A stretch of 64,000 nucleotides of DNA from Mycolicibacterium sp. HK-90 (GCF_030486405.1 NZ_CP129613.1:4216001-4280000); one strand, 5' to 3'. Positions 22,549 through 34,583 are shown, numbered from the stretch's first letter. Numbers and translations are program-made. Notes: generated by a model from the sequence alone, not told the origin.

Positions 22549-24516
22549 CTACCCGAGCAGTTCGGGCAGTTGCACCGGTTCACCGCCCAGGTGCTCGCTC
22601 AGAAACGCCGTCACCACCTGGTACCAGATCTTGGCGTGCTGCGGAGCCAGCACCCAGTGGTTCTCGGTCGGGTAATACAGGAACCGGTGCGGACTTTCGC
22701 CATGCTCGTCGGCGGGCAGACCCGAACAGGTGAGCAGCTCGTACCACAACCGCAACGCCTCACCGATCGGCACGCGATAGTCCTTGTCGCCGTGGATGAC
22801 CAGCATCGGGGTGGCGATGTCAGCGACGAACCGGTGCGGGGAATTGCGCTGGGCCATCTCGGGCGTCATCTCGCGAGCCCACCAGTACGCACCGTCGGTG
22901 GTGGGCCCGAACTGGTCCAGCGCCCACAGGCTGGCGTGCGTGACGATCGCATCGAACCGGTCGGTGTGCCCGGCGATCCAGTTGGCCATGTATCCGCCGA
23001 ACGACCCGCCCATCGCCGCGGTCCGGGACGCGTCCACCCGCGGATGCGCACACGCCGCGTCGGTCGCAACCATCAGGTCGGTGAAGGGATCATCACCCCA
23101 CGATCCCCAGCCGCGGGCGATGAAGTCCTGGCCGTAGCCGGTGGACAGCCCCGGATCGGGCATCAGCACCGCGTAGCCCTGCGCGGTGAGTAGCCACGGG
23201 TTCCACCGCCAATGCCAGCTGTTCCAACTCCCCAGCGGCCCGCCGTGGATCCACAACACCAGTGGGGCAGGCTCGTCGCCTTCCGGCAGGGTGAGCCAAG
23301 ACCGGATCGGGGTTCCGTCGGCGGCGGTCGCGGTCAGCTCGGTGAGCATGCCGGGTAGTTCCGGCGCATCGAAGCACGGCAGCACGGTGACGGTGCCATC
23401 CGGATCGAGGCGAATCGGATGGGCCGGCACCGCATAGGAGCTACGCAGCGCGTAGATCACTCCGTCGGGCGCGGGCCGCACATCGGTGTAGGTGAAGTCG
23501 TCGTCGGTCAGCCGGGTGACCACGCCGGAGGCGGGGTCGACGGAGAAGATCGGACCACGGCCGCCGTCGTCGGCCGTCACGATGAGCGACGACGAGTCGG
23601 GTGTCCAGGCCACCGAGGACGGCCAGCGGTCCCAATCGGCGGTCAACTCCACGGTATCTTCACCGAACCGCATGCAGCACAACGTGATCCGCGGTGGCGC
23701 GGTGGGAGTGGAATGGGTTTCCCTGGTGAAGGCCACCGCGCTGCCGTCCGGCGCGATCGCGGGGCGTTCCAGGTCAGCATCGGGTTCCTCGGCGATGGTG
23801 GTGTGCTCCCCGGTGACCCGGTCGATGCGCACCAGGGCCACCCGCAGGGCGGTGCCAGGACCCGGCGCCTGCCAGGACGTCACCACGAATCCGCCGTCGG
23901 CGCTGAGATCGAAGGTCGTCTCCCGCAACGCCGCGCCGGGCGCGGCGGTCAGATCCCGTGGCCCCTCGGCATCGAGGAGGTGCGGTTGGTCCGGGCCGAG
24001 ATCGTGATCCCAGTGCCGGACGGGATAGCCGGTGTGCAGGATCGCCGACACCTTGTTGTCCTTACGCGCCTCGCGCCGGGTCTTGTCGTCGTCGACTCCG
24101 GTCGACGACGGCAGCAACGACGCGGTCACGACGGTGGCGTCGGCGGCCCGGGCGCTGGCCACGCCGGCGACGCCACCGGGCATCGCCAGGGCCTCGAATG
24201 CCTCTCCACCGCTCGCCGGCAGACGCCACAGGGCTGCGGGCGCCTTGTCCTCGTCCTCGCCGGGGCGCACCGCGATGAACAGCAGGTCTCCCCCGGCAGT
24301 GAACGCCGGTGCCGACTCCCCCTTGATCCCGTGGGTCAACCGGCGCGCGGGTTCGATGCCCGCGGGATCCAATTCCCATATCGCACTGAGGAATTCGGTG
24401 CGCTTGTCGTTGAGCCTGCTCACCGTGGTGACCACCCGCGAGCCGTCGGGCGACACCGCCAGTCCTGACACCCGGGGCAGCGCGAGGTAATCGTCCAGAT
24501 CGTCGAACGCCGTCAT
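22549..24516 (-). CDS. S9-family prolyl oligopeptidase-like serine peptidase
   Basis: 655 residues starting MTAFDDLDDYLALPRV after GGGGAG. The first 400 or so residues form beta-propeller repeats (LAVSPDGSRVV, PAIAPDGSAVAF) that restrict access to the active site. The C-terminal alpha/beta hydrolase domain has the nucleophile in GGSFGGYMANW, Asp in HGDKDYRVP and His in ENHWV, so a complete S9 triad. No signal peptide, so it is probably cytosolic; it would cleave or trim short peptides. It is followed after 10 bp by the enoyl-reductase-like gene. Confidence 0.92.
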   Translation of the reverse strand: MTAFDDLDDYLALPRVSGLAVSPDGSRVVTTVSRLNDKRTEFLSAIWELDPAGIEPARRLTHGIKGESAPAFTAGGDLLFIAVRPGEDEDKAPAALWRLPASGGEAFEALAMPGGVAGVASARAADATVVTASLLPSSTGVDDDKTRREARKDNKVSAILHTGYPVRHWDHDLGPDQPHLLDAEGPRDLTAAPGAALRETTFDLSADGGFVVTSWQAPGPGTALRVALVRIDRVTGEHTTIAEEPDADLERPAIAPDGSAVAFTRETHSTPTAPPRITLCCMRFGEDTVELTADWDRWPSSVAWTPDSSSLIVTADDGGRGPIFSVDPASGVVTRLTDDDFTYTDVRPAPDGVIYALRSSYAVPAHPIRLDPDGTVTVLPCFDAPELPGMLTELTATAADGTPIRSWLTLPEGDEPAPLVLWIHGGPLGSWNSWHWRWNPWLLTAQGYAVLMPDPGLSTGYGQDFIARGWGSWGDDPFTDLMVATDAACAHPRVDASRTAAMGGSFGGYMANWIAGHTDRFDAIVTHASLWALDQFGPTTDGAYWWAREMTPEMAQRNSPHRFVADIATPMLVIHGDKDYRVPIGEALRLWYELLTCSGLPADEHGESPHRFLYYPTENHWVLAPQHAKIWYQVVTAFLSEHLGGEPVQLPELLG

Positions 24517-24534
24517 GGCTCCCCACCGTAATGG

Positions 24535-24567
24535 CGCGGCCCGTACCGGAGTCCGGTACGGGCCGCG
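24535..24567 (-). terminator. Long perfect hairpin after the lipoprotein gene
   Basis: A near-continuous 33-bp palindrome with 16-bp arms (CGCGGCCCGTACCGGA and its complement) around a single central base. It lies between the lipoprotein stop (24592) and the peptidase start (24516). There is no U-run on the minus strand. Confidence 0.65.
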
Positions 24568-24591
24568 TGGCATGGCTTTTTCCCCAGTCGG

Positions 24592-25203
24592 TCAGACCAC
24601 TTCGGTGATCTTGCCGGTGACGTCGGCTCGCACCTGCTTGCTGCTGCGCTCGCCCTGGACGTTGATGAACATGACCACGTTCGCGTCGAACGGGATGTTG
24701 CGCTTGATGCTGACGGTCTGGACCTTGCCGTCAGGAATCGCGCTTGCCGACACGGCACCCTCGATCGCCGCGGCAATCGCACTGCCGGGTACGTCGGAGG
24801 TGGCGAACAGGTTCTGCTGCAACGCCTCGGTGTCGTCGTCGTAGTCGATCGGACGAGAGGGTGCGACCGCACCGGACGTGTAGCTCCACTCGTTCAGCTC
24901 GGTCGGGGCGTTCGGGTTGATGGCCTCCACCTTGATCACGCCCGGCGTGATCACCACATCGACCACCTGCATCGGGTTGCCGCCGACCTTCTCGGCGATC
25001 GCCGCATAGGCGTTGTCGATGCCCTCGGCGGTGAACAAGTTGCCCGAGACCGCTTCGGTGATCTTCTCGGTCCCCGAGGTGACGACCTTTTCGGCCGCAC
25101 CGGCGGCGGCGTCCCTGATCTCGGTGACCTTCGAGCAGCCACTCAGCGCCGAGGCGGCCATGAGTGCCGCACCGATCGCGATGCCGAAGCGGGTGAGTTT
25201 CAT
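24592..25203 (-). CDS. Putative lipoprotein
   Basis: 203 residues with a type II signal peptide: basic start, hydrophobic core, and lipobox LSGC placing the acylated Cys at residue 23. The mature part has no motif I recognise; it is mixed alpha/beta with a late segment IKRNIPFDANVVMFINVQGERSSKQ split over two strands. It would be anchored outside the cytoplasmic membrane. Monocistronic, with a strong hairpin downstream. Confidence 0.8.
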   Translation of the reverse strand: MKLTRFGIAIGAALMAASALSGCSKVTEIRDAAAGAAEKVVTSGTEKITEAVSGNLFTAEGIDNAYAAIAEKVGGNPMQVVDVVITPGVIKVEAINPNAPTELNEWSYTSGAVAPSRPIDYDDDTEALQQNLFATSDVPGSAIAAAIEGAVSASAIPDGKVQTVSIKRNIPFDANVVMFINVQGERSSKQVRADVTGKITEVV

Positions 25204-25323
25204 CGGATCCTCTCATTCATTCCATCCCGGCGACGCGGCACGGGAACCCGTCCACACACCGTGTGGACGCTGGAAGGCTACCCACTGAGACATCGGTCGA
25301 GTGAGTCACCTCACCCGGCCCGC

Positions 25324-25338
25324 TAGATTCGACGAATG
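25324..25338 (+). promoter_or_regulatory. Leaderless -10/start for the monooxygenase
   Basis: TAGATT (25324-25329), a good TAnnnT -10, ends 6 nt before the ATG at 25336. No ribosome-binding site is present, so the transcript is probably leaderless. Confidence 0.5.
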
Positions 25339-26484
25339 GCACAGTCCATCCTCGTGGTCGGGGCCGGCATCACCGGCCTGGCCACCGCGATCGCCCTGCA
25401 GCGCCACGGGTATGAGGTGTCGGTGGCCGAGGCCCGCCGGGACGTGAGCCCGGGCGCGGGAATCAGCTTGTGGCCCAACGCATTGGCCGCGCTCGACGAG
25501 ATCGGGCTCGGCGAGCAGGTGCGCGCTGCGGGTGGCCGGGTCACCGCGGGGGCACTGCGCTGGCGCGACGGCGCGTGGTTGCGCCGGCCGGCCGCGGAGC
25601 GGTTCACCCGGGCGCTGGGCGAACCGCTGGTGGTGATCAGGCGCGCAGTGCTGACCGAGATCCTCACCGGGGCACTGCGTCCCGGGACTGTCGACTACGA
25701 GCTGACCGCCCGCGACCTCACGCTCGGCACCTCCGGCGTGCGAGTGACGTTCTCCGACGGTTCGGTTCGGGAGGCGGACGGCGTCGTCGGCGCGGACGGT
25801 GTCGACTCGATGGTGGCCCGTCATCTGAACGGAGCCCTGCCCCGCCGGTATGCCGGCTACACGGCCTGGCGGGCGGTGGCGAGCTGTCCACTCGACCCCG
25901 AACTGTCGGGCGAGACACTCGGCCCCGGCTCACAGGTCGGACACGTCCCGCTCGGCGATGAGCACACGTACTGGTTCGCCACCCAGCGGGCGCCACGGGG
26001 CCAAGCCGCACCCGACGGCGAGTTGACCCACCTCCGGCAGCATTTCGCCTCGTGGGCCGAGCCGATCCCGGCGCTGCTGGCCACAACCGACCCCGAACAG
26101 GTGCTGCGGAATGACCTCTATGACCGTGCCGCCGCCCGCTGCTGGGCCCGGGGCCCGGTGGTGATCGCCGGCGACGCGGCCCATCCGATGCGCCCACATC
26201 TGGGTCAGGGGGGCTGCCAGGGGCTGGAGGATGCCGCCGTCCTGGGCGCGCTCGCGGCTCGAAGCCCCGACCTCGCGAGCGCCTTCGCCCGCTTCGCGAC
26301 CGTGCGCCGCAGGCGGGCCATGGCGATCGTGCGGGAATCCCAGTTGATCGGCCGGGTGGTCAACCTGCGCCCGCCGGCACTGGGCGCGGCAGCGGCCCGG
26401 GCCTCCGTGTTGATACCCGAGTTCGCGCTGACCCGGCACCTGGCTTCGATCGCGGCGCGCGGGGCGTTCACCCCGGTGCGCTGA
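25336..26484 (+). CDS. FAD-dependent monooxygenase (PHBH type)
   Basis: 382 residues of the flavoprotein aromatic-hydroxylase family. The dinucleotide fold GAGITG lies at residues 9-14, the DG motif in GVVGADGVDS (near 155), and the second FAD motif IAGDAAHPMRPHLGQGG near 283. The usual NxAxED is replaced by GCQGLEDA. Substrates of this family are usually aromatic or quinone-like; none can be named. It is a single gene whose 3' end stops 2 bp from the convergent rpf gene. Confidence 0.88.
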   Translation: MAQSILVVGAGITGLATAIALQRHGYEVSVAEARRDVSPGAGISLWPNALAALDEIGLGEQVRAAGGRVTAGALRWRDGAWLRRPAAERFTRALGEPLVVIRRAVLTEILTGALRPGTVDYELTARDLTLGTSGVRVTFSDGSVREADGVVGADGVDSMVARHLNGALPRRYAGYTAWRAVASCPLDPELSGETLGPGSQVGHVPLGDEHTYWFATQRAPRGQAAPDGELTHLRQHFASWAEPIPALLATTDPEQVLRNDLYDRAAARCWARGPVVIAGDAAHPMRPHLGQGGCQGLEDAAVLGALAARSPDLASAFARFATVRRRRAMAIVRESQLIGRVVNLRPPALGAAAARASVLIPEFALTRHLASIAARGAFTPVR

Positions 26485-26486
26485 TC

Positions 26487-28561
<2,075 letters not shown>

Positions 28562-29185
28562 TCAAACGGACCGCTCGCTGAGGTCCGCGGTGGTGTTGAC
28601 ATTCGTGAGCGCACGCTGCGGCGGCATGACGATGCGTTGCGTGTCCACCGACTCGGCCAGGGCCCGCATACTGCGCCGACCGTCGGCCACCAACACGGCG
28701 ATCTGATCCGCGAGGGCGGTGCGGTAAACACCCGCCAGATAGTGGTCACGGCCGTCCCACGGCAGCACGATGTCGGCGGGCAACCGCTCGGCAGGTTCGG
28801 CGACAGCGTCGATGAGGTCCGCAGACAGGTAGGGCATGTCGACCGCGCACACGAAGGCCCGGTCCAAGCCGGCTTCCGCGGCCGCCCGCAGTCCGCGCCC
28901 GGTCGCCACCAGGGGCCCGACCCCGCGTACTTCGTCGCGCAGCACCTGGGCATTCAACTCGGGCAGCGGCTGGCCGGGCGCGGCGATCACGAACACCGGC
29001 GAACAGCGGGTGCTCACGGCCGCGACCACCCGCTCGACCATGGTCGAGCCGTCGAACGGCAGCGTCGCCTTGTCACGCCCCATACGGCGAGAAGCCCCGC
29101 CCGCCAGAACTACCGCGGCGAGCGGGGCTGTGCTCAGATCGTTTCGGTCAGCGCGATCAGTCGACGGTCCAGGTGTCTTTGCCAC
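28562..29185 (-). CDS. mobA: Molybdenum cofactor guanylyltransferase
   Basis: It attaches GMP to molybdopterin to make the guanine-dinucleotide cofactor. The signature [20 protein letters not shown] is near the start, followed by [11 protein letters not shown] and AVDMPYL, matching M. tuberculosis MobA (also next to korB). The start is uncertain: the GTG at 29185 gives 207 residues and a 29-bp overlap with korB, and an ATG at 29215 is possible. The fdhF product in this window would need this cofactor, though whether it uses the mono- or bis-form is not shown. Confidence 0.92.
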   Translation of the reverse strand: MAKTPGPSTDRADRNDLSTAPLAAVVLAGGASRRMGRDKATLPFDGSTMVERVVAAVSTRCSPVFVIAAPGQPLPELNAQVLRDEVRGVGPLVATGRGLRAAAEAGLDRAFVCAVDMPYLSADLIDAVAEPAERLPADIVLPWDGRDHYLAGVYRTALADQIAVLVADGRRSMRALAESVDTQRIVMPPQRALTNVNTTADLSERSV

Positions 29186-30239
29186 GCAGCAAGGATTGCA
29201 GAGCGGCGGTGTCATGGGGCTTGGATTCGATGGCCGTGTTCACCTGCTGACGCGCGGCGTCGTCGTACGTCGGCCGGCTGACCTTCCGGAAGATGCCCAT
29301 CACCATGTGGTCGAGGTTCTGCTCGGACAGCCGCGACAGCGCGAATGCGTAAGCGGGGTCGTCGATCTCGGCGTTGTGCACCACGATGTCGGCGGCCGCG
29401 ACGTCGGCGGTCTTGGCGACCTCCAGGCCATAACCGGACTTGACCACGCAGTACTCACCGTCGGTGCCGAACTTGATCGGCTCGCCGTGGCTGACGTTGA
29501 TCAGCCGCTCCTCGGCGCCTTCCTTGCGCAGCGCGTCGAACGATCCGTCGTTGAAGATCGGGCAGTCCTGCATGATCTCCACCAGGGCGGCACCGCGGTG
29601 CTCAGCCGCACCACGCAGCACCTCGGACAGGCCCTTACGGTCGGAGTCCAGCGCGCGGCCGACGAACGTGGCCTCGGCACCCAGCGCCAGCGACACCGGG
29701 TTGAACGGGTAGTCCAGCGAGCCCATCGGGGTCGACTTCGTGATCTTGCCGACCTCGGACGTCGGCGAGTACTGGCCCTTGGTCAGACCGTAGATCCGGT
29801 TGTTGAACAGCAGGATCGTGATGTTCATGTTGCGGCGCAGTGCGTGGATCAGGTGGTTGCCACCGATCGACAAGGCGTCACCGTCACCGGTGACGACCCA
29901 CACCGACAGATCCGGACGGGCCAGGGCCAGGCCGGTCGCGATGGTCGGGGCGCGGCCGTGGATGGAGTGGAAGCCGTAGGTCTCCAGGTAGTACGGGAAC
30001 CGGCTGGAGCAGCCGATGCCACTGATGAAGGCGATGTTCTCGCGCTTCAGGCCGAGCTCCGGCAGGAAGTTCCGGATGGTGTTGAGGATGACGTAGTCAC
30101 CGCAACCGGGGCACCAACGGACCTCCTGGTCACTGGTGAAGTCCTTGCCCTTCTGCGGCTGGTCGGTGGTGGGCACCAGGGCGTTCTTGTTCAACGGGGC
30201 TTCGCTCAGCCCGAGGTCCGCGCCGATCAGGTCAGTCAT
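29157..30239 (-). CDS. korB: 2-oxoacid:ferredoxin oxidoreductase, beta subunit
   Basis: 360 residues, the thiamine-diphosphate subunit of the CoA-dependent 2-oxoglutarate oxidoreductase. The TPP site [12 protein letters not shown] (118-129) continues to [10 protein letters not shown]. Iron-sulfur ligands are likely Cys43/Cys46 (WCPGC), Cys77 (GIGCSS) and a fourth near 225 (QDCPIF). Mycobacteria use KorAB as an alternative to 2-oxoglutarate dehydrogenase. Its start overlaps the korA stop by 4 bp. Confidence 0.97.
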   Translation of the reverse strand: MTDLIGADLGLSEAPLNKNALVPTTDQPQKGKDFTSDQEVRWCPGCGDYVILNTIRNFLPELGLKRENIAFISGIGCSSRFPYYLETYGFHSIHGRAPTIATGLALARPDLSVWVVTGDGDALSIGGNHLIHALRRNMNITILLFNNRIYGLTKGQYSPTSEVGKITKSTPMGSLDYPFNPVSLALGAEATFVGRALDSDRKGLSEVLRGAAEHRGAALVEIMQDCPIFNDGSFDALRKEGAEERLINVSHGEPIKFGTDGEYCVVKSGYGLEVAKTADVAAADIVVHNAEIDDPAYAFALSRLSEQNLDHMVMGIFRKVSRPTYDDAARQQVNTAIESKPHDTAALQSLLRGKDTWTVD

Positions 30240-32188
30240 GCGTTCGCTCCCACAGCATTCGACTCAGTTGGTTCCTCGATGGTGGCCGCCGCCAGCTTCG
30301 CGAACTTGGCCTTGTCCGCTTCCTTCTCACCGAGCGTGCCATCCAGGGCCGCGTCGATGATGCCCTCGACCTCGTCGGCGAGGAAGGCCATGCCTTCCAC
30401 CTTGGTCACCGACTGGACGTCGACCAAGTACCTGCCGCGCAGCAGCAGCGCCAATTGGCCGAGGTTCATCTCCGGCACCACGACCTTGGGGTAGCGGCGC
30501 AACACCTCACCGAGGTTGGCCGGGAACGGATTGAGGTGACGCAGATGGGCCTGGGCAACCTTGATTCCCTTGCGGCGGGCACGCCGGCAGGCCTCACCGA
30601 TCGGGCCGTAGCTGCTGCCCCAGCCCAGCATGAGCAGCTCGGCATCGCCGGTGGGGTCGTCGACCTCAAGATCCGGCACGGTGATGCCGGCGATCTTCTC
30701 CTGGCGCAACCGGACCATGAGGTCGTGGTTCTTGGGCTCGTACGAGATGTTGCCCGAACCGTTGGCGGCCTCCAGACCGCCGATCCGGTGCTCCAGACCC
30801 GGGGTGCCGGGCACCGCGAACTGACGGGCCAGGGTCTCGGGATCGCGCGCATACGGCGCGAACGGCTCGCCCGACTTGGCGAACTTGTGCTCGATCGGCG
30901 GGTAGGTGCTGATATCCGGGATCTGCCAGGGCTCGGAGCCGTTGGCCACCGCACCGTCGGACAGGATGATGACCGGGGTGTGGTAGTGGACCGCGATGCG
31001 CGAGGCCTCCACTGCGATGTCGAAGCAATCCGACGGCGACTTCGGGGCCAGCACTGCGACCGGGGACTCACCGTTGCGGCCGAACAGCGCCTGCAGCAGG
31101 TCGGCCTGCTCGGTCTTGGTCGGCAGACCCGTCGACGGGCCGCCGCGCTGCACGTCGATGATGATCAGCGGCAGCTCGGTCATCACGGCCAGGCCGATCG
31201 CCTCGGACTTGAGCGAGACGCCCGGGCCCGAGGTGCTGGTGACGCCCAGCGCCCCGCCGTAGGAAGCGCCGATGGCCGCGCCGATGCCGGCGATCTCGTC
31301 CTCGGCCTGGAAGGTCAGGACGTTGAAGTTCTTGTGCTTGGACAGCTCGTGCAGGATGTCCGACGCCGGGGTGATCGGGTAGGTGCCCAGCACCACCTGG
31401 ATCTGGGCCAGGTGTCCGGCGGTCACGATGCCGTAGGCCAGCGCGGTGTTACCCGAGATCTGCCGGTATTCACCGGACTTGAGCTTCGCCGGTGACACCT
31501 CGTAGGTGGTGGCGAAGGCCTCGGTGGTCTCCCCGTAGTTCCAGCCCGCCTTCAGCGCCAGGACGTTGGCCTCGGCCACGTCGGGCTTGCGGGAGAACTT
31601 CTCGCGGATGAACGCCTCGCTGTGCTCGAGCTCGCGGCCGTACATCCACGAGAGCAGGCCGAGGGCGAACATGTTCTTGGCGCGCTGACCGTCCTTCTTG
31701 GTCGCGCCGATCACCTCGACGGCGCCGAGGGTCAGCGTGGTCATCGCGACGGAGGTCACCACGTAGTCGGACAACGTGTCATCCTCTAGCGGATTGTTGT
31801 CGTATCCGACCTTGGCGAGGTTGCGCTTGGTGAACTCATCAGAGTTGGCGATGATCAGGCCGCCGCGGGGCAGGTCCGAGACATTGGCCTTGAGTGCGGC
31901 CGGGTTCATCGCCACGAGAACGTCGGGACGGTCACCGGCGGTGAGGATGTCGTAGTCGGCGATCTGGATCTGGAACGACGAGACACCGGGCAGGGTGCCC
32001 TGTGGCGCGCGGATCTCGGCCGGGTAATTGGGCTGCGTCGCCAGGTCGTTGCCGAACAGTGCAGCTTCGGAGGTGAAGCGGTCACCGGTCAGCTGCATAC
32101 CGTCGCCGGAGTCGCCGGCGAAGCGGATGACCACCTTCTCGAGCTTCTGCCGCGGCGCGGCGCCATTGCCGTTGCCGTTCTCACCCAC
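30236..32188 (-). CDS. korA: 2-oxoacid:ferredoxin oxidoreductase, fused gamma-alpha subunit
   Basis: 650 residues, gamma domain first (RFAGDSGDGMQLTGDRF near the start) followed by the alpha pyruvate-ferredoxin-type domain (TYPITPASDILHEL, ADEIAGIGAAIGASY, STSGPGVSLKSEA, LGWGSSYGPIGEACRRA). It forms the alpha2-beta2-type enzyme with KorB. No ferredoxin gene lies nearby. Length matches the M. tuberculosis orthologue (about 653). It is the last conserved backbone gene before the metabolic island. Confidence 0.97.
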   Translation of the reverse strand: MGENGNGNGAAPRQKLEKVVIRFAGDSGDGMQLTGDRFTSEAALFGNDLATQPNYPAEIRAPQGTLPGVSSFQIQIADYDILTAGDRPDVLVAMNPAALKANVSDLPRGGLIIANSDEFTKRNLAKVGYDNNPLEDDTLSDYVVTSVAMTTLTLGAVEVIGATKKDGQRAKNMFALGLLSWMYGRELEHSEAFIREKFSRKPDVAEANVLALKAGWNYGETTEAFATTYEVSPAKLKSGEYRQISGNTALAYGIVTAGHLAQIQVVLGTYPITPASDILHELSKHKNFNVLTFQAEDEIAGIGAAIGASYGGALGVTSTSGPGVSLKSEAIGLAVMTELPLIIIDVQRGGPSTGLPTKTEQADLLQALFGRNGESPVAVLAPKSPSDCFDIAVEASRIAVHYHTPVIILSDGAVANGSEPWQIPDISTYPPIEHKFAKSGEPFAPYARDPETLARQFAVPGTPGLEHRIGGLEAANGSGNISYEPKNHDLMVRLRQEKIAGITVPDLEVDDPTGDAELLMLGWGSSYGPIGEACRRARRKGIKVAQAHLRHLNPFPANLGEVLRRYPKVVVPEMNLGQLALLLRGRYLVDVQSVTKVEGMAFLADEVEGIIDAALDGTLGEKEADKAKFAKLAAATIEEPTESNAVGANA

Positions 32189-32530
32189 GGCTACCGCCTT
32201 TCACGCGTTCTTTCACCACGTTTTCCCGGGCGGCTGTCCTGTGACGCGCTGCCGGATAAAACGTCCACCGAATTTTGATGTCACTACCAGTACCGATTAT
32301 TGCACTCCTCTTAGGCTGCACTTCACCGCGGCGTACCCCGACACGCGGGTGAGCTCACGCCGAAGTTGCTGTTCGTGGGCGTGAACAAGCCGGAATTGAG
32401 ACAGAACTGTGGTTTTCGTCACGTTTAGGAGAACGTCATTCTCTAAGGAAAAAGCTACTGGCCGGTAGCTGGCTGCTAGCACCGGCAAGCAGAAACTTGA
32501 CACGTGTCGAGTTTAGCCGCCCACCTGCGG
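32189..32530. other. 342-bp gap: korA upstream region and kinase terminator
   Basis: No ORF is supported. It should hold the korA promoter (minus strand) in an AT-richer stretch, and it contains the 3' hairpin of the PfkB gene (32453-32470). No operator was resolved. Confidence 0.4.
32453..32470 (-). terminator. Intrinsic terminator after the PfkB kinase gene
   Basis: On the minus strand AGCTAC pairs with GTAGCT across a 6-nt loop and is followed directly by TTTTTCC. The stem is short, but the U-run is the clearest in the window. Confidence 0.55.
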
Positions 32531-33379
32531 CTACGCCAGATCGGGTGCCTCCGTGTGAATCCGCTTGTCCAGCTCCCTGGCCACCAATTCGCTTGCCGCC
32601 TCCGCGGCCCGCTTCGGATCATGCCCGGACGCGCGATGCGCGACATAACAGGCGGTGAACATGTCCCCCGCTCCCGTGGTTTGGACATCGAGAACCCGCC
32701 AGGCCGCCGGGACACGTTGCACCGCCCCCTCGATATAGATGTCGCATCCCTCCGAGCCGTAGGTCACCAGGATCTCCTCGACGCCGAGTCGCTCCGCGGT
32801 CGACGGGTCGAACGGGCCGTCGGCGACGATCACCGCCTCGTCCTCGGCCAGCTTCAGGATGTCGATGTCGGCGAGCAGGTCCGCGGGAAAGTGACGATCC
32901 TCGACCAACGGCCCCAATCGATCGGCCCGCACCAGGCCCTGCCCGTCGTAGGCGACGCGGTGACCACGCGCCGACAGGGCAGCCAACGTGTCGGCCGGAA
33001 AATCGGTGCGCAGCAGCGGGGCCAGGTGCACCCACGTCGTCATGGGATCGGCCAGTTCGATGTCCTCGGCGGTCCACATCGGGCCGATGGCCTGCACGCC
33101 CATATGCCGGTGATCGGTGTCGTCGTAGTCGAGACGAAACGAGCTCGTGGATTCCGACGGCAGGATCTGCACCATCGACCCGAACCGGGCGCGCAGCCCG
33201 TCGAACAGGGCGTGGTCGCGTTCGGCACCCATCGCGACGATCCGGCCGGCGCCGCCGGCCGCCTGCAATGCCACTCCGGCGAACGATGCACATCCCCCAG
33301 GGCTCGGCGGCGCGCCGTTGATGATGTCGATCGCGAGGTTGCCGAGCACGGTGACCCCAGGGACCAGCTCACGTGACAT
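32531..33379 (-). CDS. PfkB-family carbohydrate kinase
   Basis: 282 residues from MSRELVPGVTVLGNLAIDI. Ribokinase-fold signatures: a Gly-rich N-terminal segment (PPSPGGCASFAGVALQAAGGAG) split by a short turn, and the ATP/catalytic-base motif TTGAGDMF near residue 243. Family members phosphorylate sugars or nucleosides at a primary hydroxyl. It lies 137 bp downstream of the LacI gene on the same strand, facing away from the dioxygenase operon, and may supply the kinase for that pathway; this is inference. It is distinct from the IolC gene at 45403. Confidence 0.85.
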   Translation of the reverse strand: MSRELVPGVTVLGNLAIDIINGAPPSPGGCASFAGVALQAAGGAGRIVAMGAERDHALFDGLRARFGSMVQILPSESTSSFRLDYDDTDHRHMGVQAIGPMWTAEDIELADPMTTWVHLAPLLRTDFPADTLAALSARGHRVAYDGQGLVRADRLGPLVEDRHFPADLLADIDILKLAEDEAVIVADGPFDPSTAERLGVEEILVTYGSEGCDIYIEGAVQRVPAAWRVLDVQTTGAGDMFTACYVAHRASGHDPKRAAEAASELVARELDKRIHTEAPDLA

Positions 33380-33516
33380 GGATGAAGTGTCCCGGTCCGC
33401 GCGATCGCCACACCGCCCGACCCCACCCGATCCACCAGCTGACGCCCAAATGTGACTCATGCCACACCTGACCACGTGGGCTGCCTCGACCGCCGAGCCA
33501 GGCTGAGCCGCAACGC

Positions 33517-34521
33517 TCACACCGGCAAGTTGTAGGGCGTGATCACCTGAATAGGTACGGGGCGCACCGGCTCACCCGGGAGCGCCCCATGCTGCTGCAG
33601 GATCAAACGCATGGCCAGCCGCGCATCGGCCCGCAGGTCGTTGTGCAGCACCGCCGAGATCTTGCCCTCGCGCAGCAGGCGGCGGTTGTCCACGTCGAGA
33701 TCGTGGGCGACAAAGACCCGGCACTGCCGCCCGAGCTTCTCGAATGCCGCCACCGTGGCCGCGTTGCCGCCACCGGGTGAATAGACGGCCTCCACCGACG
33801 GGTGACGTTTCAGGGCGTCGAGCACCAACCGTTCGTTGGTCGCGTCGATGCCGTCGCTGTCGGTGACTTCCACGACCGCACGCCCCGAGCCGCGCAACCC
33901 CGACCGGAATCCCACCTCACGCTCACCTTCGCCACGAAACACCGTGCGGCTCAGCGTGATCAACACTGCGGAGGGGGTGGGACCGAGCCATTGCTCGATC
34001 AGATATGCAGCCGTCGTACCAGCGCCGTGGTTGTCGATGCCGACATAAGCACTGCGAGCGCTGGCGGGAATGTCGGTCGTGTAGGTCACCACCGGGACAC
34101 CGGCGGCAACAAGGTGGTCGACCGCCTCGGCCACCTCGGGTTCGTCGGCTGCCTTGAGCACTACCCCGTGGCTGCTGCGAATACCCGTCAGCGTGTCCAC
34201 CATCTGGGCGGTCGAGCCGGATTCCCACAGGTGGAAGCGGGCCCGCAACATGGCCGGGGCGAAGGTCGGCAATTCGGCCTCGACGGCAGCGCGAAACGCA
34301 TCGGAGAACCGCTGGGGCGTCTGCATGACCACGTCGATGAGATAGCGACGACCGTTGAGCCGCAACTGAGCTCGCTGCTTGTCCAGATCGGCGATCGCTT
34401 GGCGAACTTCGGCGCGGGTGTTCTCTCGCACCCCGGGGCGGTCGTTGAGCACCCGGTCCACCGTGGCCTCACTCAAACCGCACTGCTGAGCGATTTCTCG
34501 GACCTTGTATCGGTGCGCCAC
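33517..34521 (-). CDS. LacI-family transcriptional regulator (dioxygenase operon)
   Basis: 334 residues from a GTG with a good GGAGG 6 nt upstream. The helix-turn-helix is at the very N-terminus (YKVREIAQQCGLSEATVDR, residues 5-23, then VLNDRPGV as the hinge side). A periplasmic-binding-protein-type domain follows (VVLKAADEPEVAEAVDHL, GVPVVTYTTD, YSPGGGNAATVAAFE), so it senses a sugar-like ligand. The core wording is closer to the RbsB/RbsR-like sensor. It is divergent from the PhyH-headed operon with 83 bp between starts, and most likely controls it. Confidence 0.92.
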   Translation of the reverse strand: MAHRYKVREIAQQCGLSEATVDRVLNDRPGVRENTRAEVRQAIADLDKQRAQLRLNGRRYLIDVVMQTPQRFSDAFRAAVEAELPTFAPAMLRARFHLWESGSTAQMVDTLTGIRSSHGVVLKAADEPEVAEAVDHLVAAGVPVVTYTTDIPASARSAYVGIDNHGAGTTAAYLIEQWLGPTPSAVLITLSRTVFRGEGEREVGFRSGLRGSGRAVVEVTDSDGIDATNERLVLDALKRHPSVEAVYSPGGGNAATVAAFEKLGRQCRVFVAHDLDVDNRRLLREGKISAVLHNDLRADARLAMRLILQQHGALPGEPVRPVPIQVITPYNLPV

Positions 34522-34540
34522 TGCAGGCCTCCGCTCAACC

Positions 34541-34583
34541 TTGATGGTTTTTTGATGGCTTTTTGCCGTTGATTGTGTCACAA
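34541..34583. promoter_or_regulatory. Candidate operators between LacI and the dioxygenase operon
   Basis: Two direct repeats TTGATGG (34541-34547 and 34552-34558) are spaced 11 bp, one helical turn, on the same DNA face. Nearby, TTGTGTCACAA (34573-34583) is a perfect 11-bp inverted repeat. Either could be the LacI site; the region is AT-rich compared with its surroundings. Confidence 0.45.

Noticed and set aside
33380..33520. Upstream extension of the PfkB kinase to an ATG at 33520
   Set aside because: The extra 47 residues (SAVEAAHVVRC and so on) do not belong to the fold; MSRELVPGV is the natural start.
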